A stretch of DNA of 64,000 nt, from assembly GCF_014109725.1 (NCBI RefSeq), contig NZ_CP058554.1, positions 4,030,001 to 4,094,000 of the forward strand, in the 5' to 3' direction. The notes under the pieces were generated by a model. That model saw only the letters and a list, made by a program, of their open reading frames with translations, searched no databases and was not told the DNA's origin. The stretch comes from Comamonas piscis (lineage in GTDB: Bacteria; Pseudomonadota; Gammaproteobacteria; Burkholderiales; Burkholderiaceae_C). The translations under genes and the position numbers were made by a program. Of the stretch, positions 8,811 through 15,530 are shown one piece after another. Positions within the stretch are counted from its first letter, which is position 1. Each line of letters opens with the position of its first letter.

Positions 8811-8838
8811 AAATGATAATGCATTCTCATTATCATTT
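8811..8838. promoter_or_regulatory. Zur/Fur-type operator upstream of the L36 paralogue
   Basis: AAATGATAATG at 8811-8821 is a perfect 11-bp inverted repeat of CATTATCATTT at 8828-8838, with a 6-base spacer. The half-site matches ferric-uptake-regulator-family boxes. Since E. coli ykgO is Zur-controlled, Zur is the first candidate here, but the half-site also resembles Fur boxes. Confidence 0.75.
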
Positions 8839-8889
8839 CAACCCTGCATCTTTCGAGGGATGTAAAGCCCTGCATCCGCCAGCCTGGGT

Positions 8890-9960
8890 TCAGGATTCGC
8901 CCACGCTCCCCGTCACCGGCAACACGATGCCCGAGATATAGCTGGAGCAGACCTGCGAGGCCAGAAATACATAGGCGGGGGCGAGTTCCTCGGGCTGGGC
9001 GGGCCGGCCCATCTGGGTGTCGGCACCAAATTCGCGCAGGTCCTCGCCGCTTTTGTCGGCCGGGTTCAAAGGCGTCCAGACCGGGCCGGGGGCCACGGCA
9101 TTGACGCGTATGCCGCGCTCCATCAGGTTCTGCGCCAGCGCCTTGGTAAAGGCATGGATGGCGCCCTTGGTCGCAGAGTAGTCCAGCAGCTGCTTGCTGC
9201 CCTTCAGGCCGGTGACCGATCCGGTGTTCACAATCGCGTCGCCGCGCTGCAGATACGGCATGGCGGCCTTCACCATATGGAAGTAGCCAAAGATATTGGT
9301 GCGAAAGGTCTCGTCCAGGCGCTCGGTGTTCAGGTCTTCAATATCGGCCGCATGCTGCTGGAACGCCGCATTGTTGACCAGCACATTCAGTGCACCAAAC
9401 TGCTTGAGCACCTGCTTTACCGCCGTCTCGCAAAACTGCGGATCCTGCACATTGCCGGAGATTGCCAGGCTTTGCCGGCCCTCGTCCTCGATCAAACGGC
9501 AGGTCTCCTTGGCATCGTCGTGCTCATTCAAATACAGGATCGCCACATTGGCGCCTTCGCGGGCAAACAGCACCGCCACCGCGCGGCCAATGCCCGAATC
9601 CCCGCCGGTGATGACCGCCGTCTTTCCCTCCAGCTTGCCGCTGCCCTGGTAGTTTTCTGCCAGGTAGAGCGGCTGCAGATCCAGCGCTTTTTCATGCCCG
9701 GGCTTGGCCAGTTTTTTGGCGGGCATCGGCGGTGTGGGCACCTCATGCCCTGGGCCCGGTGCCGTCTTTTTGCTGCTTTTGTCGTCCTTGCTGCCCTTGG
9801 TTTTTTTCGGTGCCTTGGCTGCCTTGGCCGCCTTGTCCCGGGCATCGTTCTTGGTTTGCTGCTCTTGGATGCGCTGCTGCGCAGCCACCACTTCCTCTAC
9901 CGAGCGCTTGTCCGTCTTGCGCTCTGTCGATGGTTTTTTGGTTTTGCTGGATGGGCTCAT
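8890..9960 (-). CDS. SDR oxidoreductase with Lys-rich N-terminal extension (general-stress type)
   Basis: 356 residues. The first 90 or so are low-complexity and Lys/Ala/Pro-rich; the rest is a classical short-chain dehydrogenase. It has the NAD(P) motif TGGDSGIGRAVA, the NNAAFQ motif, the active-site Ser in NTGSVTG and YSATK. The closest known type is the YghA/YhdF general-stress SDR group. The ribosome-binding site AAGGAG precedes the ATG. The basic tail is unusual and may bind nucleic acid or membranes. It sits at the head of a cluster of small stress-like genes; the substrate is unknown. Confidence 0.85.
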   Translation of the reverse strand: MSPSSKTKKPSTERKTDKRSVEEVVAAQQRIQEQQTKNDARDKAAKAAKAPKKTKGSKDDKSSKKTAPGPGHEVPTPPMPAKKLAKPGHEKALDLQPLYLAENYQGSGKLEGKTAVITGGDSGIGRAVAVLFAREGANVAILYLNEHDDAKETCRLIEDEGRQSLAISGNVQDPQFCETAVKQVLKQFGALNVLVNNAAFQQHAADIEDLNTERLDETFRTNIFGYFHMVKAAMPYLQRGDAIVNTGSVTGLKGSKQLLDYSATKGAIHAFTKALAQNLMERGIRVNAVAPGPVWTPLNPADKSGEDLREFGADTQMGRPAQPEELAPAYVFLASQVCSSYISGIVLPVTGSVGES

Positions 9961-10009
9961 GCTGGCACTCCTTGGATATTTAAAAAAATTGAAAAATGAA
10001 ACGATGGGC

Positions 10010-10043
10010 GCAATGGCTAAAGCGCTTTCGCTTTAGCTATTGC
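10010..10043. repeat. 15-bp inverted repeat in the divergent promoter of the stress-like cluster
   Basis: GCAATGGCTAAAGCG (10010-10024) and CGCTTTAGCTATTGC (10029-10043) pair over 15 bp with one mismatch around a CTTT loop. It lies 50 bp before the SDR start, so on the minus strand it may form a leader hairpin; otherwise it could be an operator shared with the plus-strand mini-gene. Confidence 0.7.
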
Positions 10044-10169
10044 CATTGCCGTCGCAAACTGCTGCAACACCATGCAGCGCGGCTCTACATGCGCTTACCG
10101 GCTAACAAGCTTGTCCGACACACACGCGCTGCAGGCAGGGGTAAAAACAAGGGCAGAAAGGAGGCTGCT

Positions 10170-10319
10170 ATGCCCACCCCTACGACTCCCCCGCAACCCC
10201 CGGTGGCGCCACCGCCACCCGATCTGCCCAAGCCCGAGCCCATTGATCCGCCCGATAGCACCTTGCCGATCGAGGAGCCCGGGAACGAGCCACCGGTCAA
10301 AGACCCGGAGCCGGTTTAG
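10170..10319 (+). CDS. Small proline-rich protein
   Basis: 49 residues, over a third of them proline (PPQPPVAPPPPDLPKPEP), acidic, with no membrane segment or signal peptide. A strong AAAGGAGG ribosome-binding site sits 6 bases before the ATG. A terminator hairpin follows the stop within 15 bases. The family is not recognised. It is one of three tiny proline-rich genes within 1.2 kb. Confidence 0.7.
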   Translation: MPTPTTPPQPPVAPPPPDLPKPEPIDPPDSTLPIEEPGNEPPVKDPEPV

Positions 10320-10331
10320 GCAGACATACCA

Positions 10332-10367
10332 ACAGGCCAGCACACCGCAAGGTGGCTGGCCTGTTTT
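10332..10367 (+). terminator. Rho-independent terminator after the small proline-rich gene
   Basis: ACAGGCCAGC (10332-10341) pairs perfectly with GCTGGCCTGT (10355-10364), followed by TTT. It lies between convergent genes and mainly serves the plus-strand one. Confidence 0.8.
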
Positions 10368-10373
10368 GCATGC

Positions 10374-10694
10374 CTACTTTTTCTTGGCAGCGGCATTGCG
10401 TTTGCGGGTAGCGGCCGCCTTTTTGGCCGATGCCGACCGCGCCTCGGGGCTGCGGCTAGCAGCCGCCTTTTTGGCAGCTGCCGAGCGCACGGCGGCAAGC
10501 CGCGATCCTGGCCCGGTCGCCTTGCCCCGGCCTGATCCGGAGAGCTTGCCGCCCCCCGTTTCCTTGTTCACCGTGGCCCAGGCGCGTGCAGCGGCTTCGT
10601 CTTCCGACACGCCTTTTTTCTCGTAGCTTTTCTCGATATGGCGGGCCATGCGTTTTTGCTTATCGGTATAAGCAGATTTATCTCCTTGGGGCAT
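10374..10694 (-). CDS. Basic Ala/Lys-rich protein (plasmid-stabilisation-protein/histone H1-like)
   Basis: 106 residues. The first 50 form a conserved module (YTDKQKRMARHIEKSYEKKG, then AAARAWATVNKETGG) annotated in many proteobacteria as plasmid stabilization protein. The C-terminal half is repetitive and basic (SAAAKKAAASRS, SASAKKAAATRKR), like eukaryotic H1 tails. DNA binding is a reasonable inference; a plasmid role is not implied by this chromosomal context. The ATG at 10694 has AGGAG upstream; the frame extends one GTG codon further. Confidence 0.75.
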   Translation of the reverse strand: MPQGDKSAYTDKQKRMARHIEKSYEKKGVSEDEAAARAWATVNKETGGGKLSGSGRGKATGPGSRLAAVRSAAAKKAAASRSPEARSASAKKAAATRKRNAAAKKK

Positions 10695-10748
10695 CACGGA
10701 TCTCCTTGGGTAATGCGTTGAGGCGAGGTGGCGCGGGATGGATGGACC

Positions 10749-10877
10749 TTACTGCGATGGATCACCATCGGCAGGCGGCCCGCCACCACCTGGTTGGGGC
10801 TTTTTGGGGGTACTGGGTACGGGCTTTTGCGCCTGGGGCAACGCAAACGCCTTGTACATGTGCTGCATCGTGTGCAT
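10749..10877 (-). CDS. Small protein with Pro/Gly-rich tail
   Basis: 42 residues: an N-terminal Met/His-rich stretch (MHTMQHMYKAFALPQ) and a C-terminal tail rich in Pro, Gly and Lys. A perfect AGGAGG lies 7 bases before the ATG at 10877, which is the main reason to call it a gene and to choose this start over an upstream one at 10973. No family is recognised. Confidence 0.55.
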   Translation of the reverse strand: MHTMQHMYKAFALPQAQKPVPSTPKKPQPGGGGPPADGDPSQ

Positions 10878-11108
10878 GGCATCCTCCTGATACGGGTTGA
10901 AGCTTTCAGCGTAGCGCTGCCGCCAAAGCTGCCATGTGGGAGAAATGCTTTGCTGTACCTTGTTCCGCTTCACACATGGCGTAACGGCGATGCGCGTACC
11001 TTGGCGTGCTACCGGGGCCTACACGCCAGCGCTGAGGTGCTTGCCACACTGGGCTTTTGCCAAGGGCTTGCTTGCACAGGCAGCCAGGCCCGCCACAGGA
11101 GGACGACC

Positions 11109-11339
11109 ATGCCCCAGCCCTACGACCCCAGCCAATCCCATACCCAGCCCCCTATCCCAGGCCAGCCGCAACCCGCGCCGGGTGAGCCGGGTACGTACGA
11201 GCCCAGCCCCCTGCACCCCTACCCGGGCAACCCACAGCATCCGTATCCGAGTGAGCCGGTACACCCCTACCCCGGCAACCCCGAGCACCCCTACCCCGGC
11301 ACGCAGCCAGACCCGGCGCCTGATACGACGACGAGCTAG
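11109..11339 (+). CDS. Small proline-rich repeat protein (HPYPGNP repeats)
   Basis: 76 residues with no signal peptide. Four copies of an HPYP unit (HPYPGNP, HPYPSEP, HPYPGNP, HPYPG) fill the C-terminal half; the N-terminal half is Pro/Gln-rich. An AGGAGG motif precedes the ATG by 6 bases. Repeats of this kind give extended, disordered chains; the function is unknown. It shares composition and strong translation signals with the neighbouring mini-genes. Confidence 0.65.
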   Translation: MPQPYDPSQSHTQPPIPGQPQPAPGEPGTYEPSPLHPYPGNPQHPYPSEPVHPYPGNPEHPYPGTQPDPAPDTTTS

Positions 11340-11383
11340 TCAGTGTGTGGGGATGCAGCGCTTGAGGGGCTGCCGATAGAGGC

Positions 11384-12064
11384 TTATTTCTGCGTGGCCT
11401 GCAGCAGATCCAGCCGGCGCTGCACTTGGTCGGCCAGCGCCGTATCGCCCAGCTCTCGGGCCAGGCGTTGCTGGTTGATCAGCCAGGCCATCACTGCACG
11501 GCGCCAGCCCTGCGCAGAGGCGGTATCGACCGCCTGGGTGACGATGGCCATAGACACCGGCCCGCGCACCGCCAGCACGCCGGCAGCAACCAGGCGCGAC
11601 AGCGGGTCTTCAATGGCAGCCAGCGAAGCGGCTGCCTGCTCCGGCGCCAAGGGCGCCACCGCCTGTTGCGCCTTGGGCAGCAGGGCCACATCAGCAGCAG
11701 CCAGTTGGCCAGCTAGATAGCGGGCATAGGCCTGCTCGGCATCGGCGGCATCCTGGGCCAGCGCCTCAAAGCCGGTGCAAGGGGCAGCATCCAAGGCAGC
11801 CACTTGCGCGGCGCAGCGCGCCAGCTCCAGCCGGGCCAGCAGATCGGGCCTGGCTGTGCGGGCGACCTCGTCACGTGCACGCCTCCATTCGGCATCGGCC
11901 ACCCGGCTGTTGCCAGACAGATAAGCATCGGTCGCGCGCTCGGCAGCGCCTTGCTCGTTGATGGCCCAGTCAGGCGCCTTTTTGCTGCTGGCGCAGCCGC
12001 CCAGCACAGCGGCGGCCAGCAGTGCGGCGGCCAGGCGGGTGGTCATAGTCATCGTGGTGCTCAT
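11384..12064 (-). CDS. Uncharacterised lipoprotein, partner of the MCE protein
   Basis: 226 residues. The signal peptide ends in a lipobox (AAAVLGGC), giving a lipidated Cys and a mature chain ASSKKAPDW. The rest is alpha-helical and Ala/Leu-rich, resembling tetratricopeptide-like helical pairs, without a recognised domain. Its ATG overlaps the MCE gene stop by 4 bp (ATGA), so the two are probably one functional unit at the envelope. The longer open frame upstream is part of the MCE gene in another frame. Confidence 0.7.
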   Translation of the reverse strand: MSTTMTMTTRLAAALLAAAVLGGCASSKKAPDWAINEQGAAERATDAYLSGNSRVADAEWRRARDEVARTARPDLLARLELARCAAQVAALDAAPCTGFEALAQDAADAEQAYARYLAGQLAAADVALLPKAQQAVAPLAPEQAAASLAAIEDPLSRLVAAGVLAVRGPVSMAIVTQAVDTASAQGWRRAVMAWLINQQRLARELGDTALADQVQRRLDLLQATQK

Positions 12065-13104
12065 GGCAGTCGCACCTCGGCATCTTTTTTGGCAAACGGC
12101 CATTTGCGGTTCAGCTCGGTCAGCATGCCTTCCACCTTGCGCAGATTGGCCTCTACATCAGCGCGCAAATCGCCCAGCTGGTTGGTGGCATCCTTGGCAT
12201 TGGCGCCCACGGCCTGGGCCTCCACCAGCACGGCATCCACCTTCTTCAAGCTGCCACGCACATCGCCCAGCACGGCATTGAGTTGTTGCACGGTGGCGCG
12301 CACCTCAGGCATCACGCCATCGGCACCAAACACCTGCTTGTCGGCATTCTTGGCCAGGCCATCCAAACGCGCCAGCAGCTGGTTGGTGCGGTCCAGGGTC
12401 TGCGATATTTTGCGGGCCTCGGCGTCGCCGCCCATCACCACGCCCAGCGCGCCACTGGGGCCGTTGAGCTTGGTGCTCAGGTCGCGCAGCTGCTCCAGGG
12501 TGCCGCCCAAGGCCGAGCCGGCCGAGGTCATCATGTTTAGGTTCTCCAGCAGCTGGCGGGCATTGCTCATCAGCTGCGGCAGCTCGGCCGTCGCATCGCC
12601 CGACAGCACGGCGCGCACGGCGCCATCCTCCAACTGCGGGTCGTCCAGAATGCCCGAGTAGGCCTTGATGGTCGTGCCGCCCACAAGGCCCTTGACCAAG
12701 GTAAACACGCTGCTGCTGCGCAACCAGTGCGCATCTTTCTCCGGCACGTTGACATGGATGCGCACGGTGCCATCGGGCGCCAGCTCGATCTTGCTGACCT
12801 TGCCGATCGCAAAGCCGGAGAAGGTCATGTCCAGACCGATGGAGACACCTTCGGAATCATCGGCTGTCAGGACCAGTGACTGCTGGGGCTCAAACACGCC
12901 GCGCGCATACATCAGGTAAAAGGCTGATCCCAGAATCAGCAGCAAGGTAAACAGCAGCAATGCCCCGGCCTTGCGCTCCAAGTGCGGCACCGGCGTCAGG
13001 CCATCCACCGCCACGCCATCCACCACGGCCGAACGCCGCGCAGAGGCGGCAGAAGACGGTGGCGCGGGGCGGTCCGCAGAGTCGTGGGGTTCGGGTATTT
13101 GCAT
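12061..13104 (-). CDS. MCE (MlaD-like) family lipid-transport protein
   Basis: 347 residues. One membrane anchor (GALLLFTLLLILGSAFYLMY, about 49-68) is followed by an MCE domain (LVLTADDSEGVSIGLDMTF, then VSKIELAPDG) and a long helical C-terminal region. MCE proteins form hexameric periplasmic tunnels for phospholipid or other lipid transport. Unusually, the usual permease and ATPase genes are absent on both sides: only a lipoprotein gene follows. The start at 13104 is chosen by family length; the ribosome-binding site is weak. Confidence 0.8.
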   Translation of the reverse strand: MQIPEPHDSADRPAPPSSAASARRSAVVDGVAVDGLTPVPHLERKAGALLLFTLLLILGSAFYLMYARGVFEPQQSLVLTADDSEGVSIGLDMTFSGFAIGKVSKIELAPDGTVRIHVNVPEKDAHWLRSSSVFTLVKGLVGGTTIKAYSGILDDPQLEDGAVRAVLSGDATAELPQLMSNARQLLENLNMMTSAGSALGGTLEQLRDLSTKLNGPSGALGVVMGGDAEARKISQTLDRTNQLLARLDGLAKNADKQVFGADGVMPEVRATVQQLNAVLGDVRGSLKKVDAVLVEAQAVGANAKDATNQLGDLRADVEANLRKVEGMLTELNRKWPFAKKDAEVRLP

Positions 13105-13248
13105 GTACCGCGATCTTACCCGGCTGGCTGTCCGCTTCAAAACAAAGCTGCAGTGGCTTGTTTTCAAAGAGATACACAGGCTTTGCCGTCCTACAGTGCG
13201 GCGCAGACCCGCCCGCTGTTACACATAAGCCAGGCGCAAGCTCTTATA

Positions 13249-13264
13249 CTGTACATATATACAG
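13249..13264. promoter_or_regulatory. LexA (SOS) box
   Basis: CTGTACATATATACAG is a near-perfect match to the LexA consensus CTGT-N8-ACAG with an AT-rich core. It ends 10 bases before the imuA ATG, so LexA should repress the imuA-imuB-dnaE2 cassette. Confidence 0.93.
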
Positions 13265-13273
13265 TTATTTGCC

Positions 13274-14089
13274 ATGCATAAACTCGATGCCCTGTCCCTG
13301 CCGCCCACAGTCACCGCCCAGCTCTGGCGCGGTGACCACCTGGTGCGCGCGCCGATGGCAGGCATCCCCACCGGCTGGGCTGCGCTGGATGCAGAGCTGC
13401 CCGGCAAAGGCTGGCCCAGCCAGTGCCTGACCGAAGTGCTGCAGCCCCAGGCCGGCACCCTGGAATGGCGTTTGACCGGCATGGCCTTGCGCCAGCAGTG
13501 CCAGCCGCACAAACCCGTCATCGCGCTGGGCCCGCCGCTACCGCCCCATGCCAGCGGGCTGGCCCAGTGCGGCTTGGCGCCGGCGCAGCTGGTGTGGATC
13601 CACAGCAGCCGCCCGCAAGACCAGCTCTGGGCGCTGGAGCAGCTGCTCAAGGCCAATGCCGCAGCGGCCGTGCTGGCCTGGCTGCCCCAGGTGCAGCCCG
13701 AGCAGATGCGCCGCCTGCAGATCAGCGCCCAGCAGTTTGAAGGCCTGGCCTTTATTTTTCGGCCCGAGAGCAGCCGCCACCAGGCCTCGGCCGCACCGCT
13801 GCGGCTGTTGGTGCGCAGCAGCCAGCCCTGGTCGCTGCAGCTGGAGCTGCTCAAACGCCGGGGCCCCGCGCACAGCGGCCTGCTGGAGCTGCCGGCCATA
13901 CCGCCCAGCCTGCAAGCGGTGCTGCCCACCCGCCTGCTGCCCGGCAACGCGCCGCTCTCGCCCACTGCCATCCCCATCCCTGCCACCGCCATCCACTTGC
14001 CAGACCATGACTCCGATCTGGGCCGCGCTGCTGCCCCATCTACCCCGCTCCGCCGCCAGCGCGCACGCCCCACCAGCTTGCAGCACTGA
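13274..14089 (+). CDS. imuA: ImuA, SOS mutagenesis protein (RecA/SulA-like)
   Basis: 271 residues, matching ImuA proteins: a fragmentary RecA-like fold starting with PTGWAALDAELPGKGWP and containing ALEQLLKANAAAAVLAWLP. ImuA works with ImuB and DnaE2 in damage-induced translesion synthesis. It is the first gene of the cassette, directly behind the LexA box. The C-terminus (about 240-271) is Pro/Arg/Ala-rich, and the last 83 bases overlap the start of imuB. Confidence 0.9.
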   Translation: MHKLDALSLPPTVTAQLWRGDHLVRAPMAGIPTGWAALDAELPGKGWPSQCLTEVLQPQAGTLEWRLTGMALRQQCQPHKPVIALGPPLPPHASGLAQCGLAPAQLVWIHSSRPQDQLWALEQLLKANAAAAVLAWLPQVQPEQMRRLQISAQQFEGLAFIFRPESSRHQASAAPLRLLVRSSQPWSLQLELLKRRGPAHSGLLELPAIPPSLQAVLPTRLLPGNAPLSPTAIPIPATAIHLPDHDSDLGRAAAPSTPLRRQRARPTSLQH

Positions 14090-15506
14090 GGCCGCCAGCG
14101 CCATGCCATCGGCCAATGTGCCGGGCCTGGCGCTGTGGGCGCAGCAGTTCACGCCGCGCCTGGCCTGTGTGCCCTCGGACAGTGTGTTTGGCGATGCGCT
14201 GGTGCTGGAGCTGTCGGCCAGCGAGCGCCTGTTTGGCGGGCGCCAGCAACTGGCCCGGCGCCTGCTGCGCGAGAGCCGGCAGCTGGGCGTGCAGGCCATC
14301 AGCTGGGCCCCCACCAGCCTGGCCGCCATTGCGCTGGCGCGCTGCGGCATCCGCCACGGCATGGGCCATCCGCTGCCCCAGGTGCTGGCGCCCTTGCCGC
14401 TGCATGCGATCGATGCGGTGGCCCGCCATGCCGAGCTGCTGAGCCAGCTGGGCTGCCAAAGCCTGGGCGCCGTCCATGCGCTGCCCCGGGGGGCGCTGGC
14501 CCGGCGCATGGATACCGGCATCCTCAGCGCGCTCGACCAGGCCCACGGCCTGCTGCCCGACCGCTACCCCTGGATCAGCCTGCCCGCCCGCTTTGATGCC
14601 CGGCTGGAGCTGCCCATGCGCATTGACCAGGCCGATGCGCTGATGCATGGCGCACGCCACCTGCTGCTGCAGCTGTGCGGCTGGCTGGCGGCGCAGCGGG
14701 CGGGGGTGCGCAGTTTTAGGCTGGGCTGGTGCCATGATGCGATGCGCTCCCGCCATGTGGGCGATGGCGGCGAGCTGACGGTCCACACCGCCAGCACCAC
14801 GCGCGATCTGCAGCACCTCTGCCGCCTGCTGCAAGAGCACTTGGCCCATGTGCAGCTGCAAGCCCCGGTCGGCGAGCTGCGCCTGCATGCCGATGCGCCC
14901 GAAGCGCTGCAAGAGCGCAGTGCCAGCCTGCTGCCCGACAAAACCGCCGATGGCGAAAGCCTGGAACAGGTGCTCGAACGCATCACCGCCCGCCTGGGCG
15001 CCGACCTGGTGCAACGCCCCTTGCTGCGGCCCGACCACCGCCCCGAATGGCAGGTGCAGTGGCTGCCCGCCCAGCCAGCACAGCCGGCCAGCAAGGCCAA
15101 GGCGGCACCACCCTCGGCACTGCCGCCGCTTCCGCAACCCAGCTTTTTGCTGCCCGCTCCCTTGCAGCTGTTGCAAGACAATCACAGCCGCCCGCTCTAC
15201 CACGGGCCTTTGCAGCTGCTGCTGGGCCCGCAGCGCATCGAAGGCGGCTGGTGGCACCGCAGCCCCGGCTTTTTACCAGTGGCAGCACCTGCCACAGAAG
15301 CAGCACCCAGCGATGCAGCGGATCCCAGCATCGACACGCCGGCCCCCGCCAGCGCGCAAGACCCTGCCCCCAGCGAACAAACCGCCCACACCGCACTGCG
15401 CGATTACTGGGTCGCCCACAGCGCCCATGCCGGCCTGCTGTGGATTTTTCATACCCGGCTGTCTGCGCACAGCAGCGCCTGGTTTTTGCACGGCCGCTTT
15501 GCCTGA
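14007..15506 (+). CDS. imuB: ImuB, Y-family polymerase-like protein
   Basis: 499 residues from the ATG at 14007, matching the family start (WAALLPHLP, then WAQQFTPRLACVP). It has Y-family palm/finger features (ELSASERLFGG, ISWAPTSLAAIALARCG) but the N-terminal catalytic acidic residue of DinB-type enzymes is missing (TPIWAALLPH). ImuB is therefore an accessory scaffold that binds DnaE2 and the beta clamp rather than an active polymerase. The open frame continues upstream to 13548 within imuA, which is not coding for this protein. Confidence 0.88.
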   Translation: MTPIWAALLPHLPRSAASAHAPPACSTEAASAMPSANVPGLALWAQQFTPRLACVPSDSVFGDALVLELSASERLFGGRQQLARRLLRESRQLGVQAISWAPTSLAAIALARCGIRHGMGHPLPQVLAPLPLHAIDAVARHAELLSQLGCQSLGAVHALPRGALARRMDTGILSALDQAHGLLPDRYPWISLPARFDARLELPMRIDQADALMHGARHLLLQLCGWLAAQRAGVRSFRLGWCHDAMRSRHVGDGGELTVHTASTTRDLQHLCRLLQEHLAHVQLQAPVGELRLHADAPEALQERSASLLPDKTADGESLEQVLERITARLGADLVQRPLLRPDHRPEWQVQWLPAQPAQPASKAKAAPPSALPPLPQPSFLLPAPLQLLQDNHSRPLYHGPLQLLLGPQRIEGGWWHRSPGFLPVAAPATEAAPSDAADPSIDTPAPASAQDPAPSEQTAHTALRDYWVAHSAHAGLLWIFHTRLSAHSSAWFLHGRFA

Positions 15507-15530
15507 GCCGCGCTGCATCCTGCTTGCACC

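Noticed and set aside
11213..11303. HPYP-coding DNA repeats as a CRISPR-like array
   Set aside because: The repeats are short, in frame with a small gene and have no spacer structure.
13548..14006. Upstream extension of the imuB frame
   Set aside because: It lies inside imuA and encodes Arg/Ser-rich sequence unlike ImuB; the family start fits the ATG at 14007.
14040..15257. 405-residue minus-strand ORF
   Set aside because: Antisense to imuB; Gln/Ala-rich shadow without motifs.
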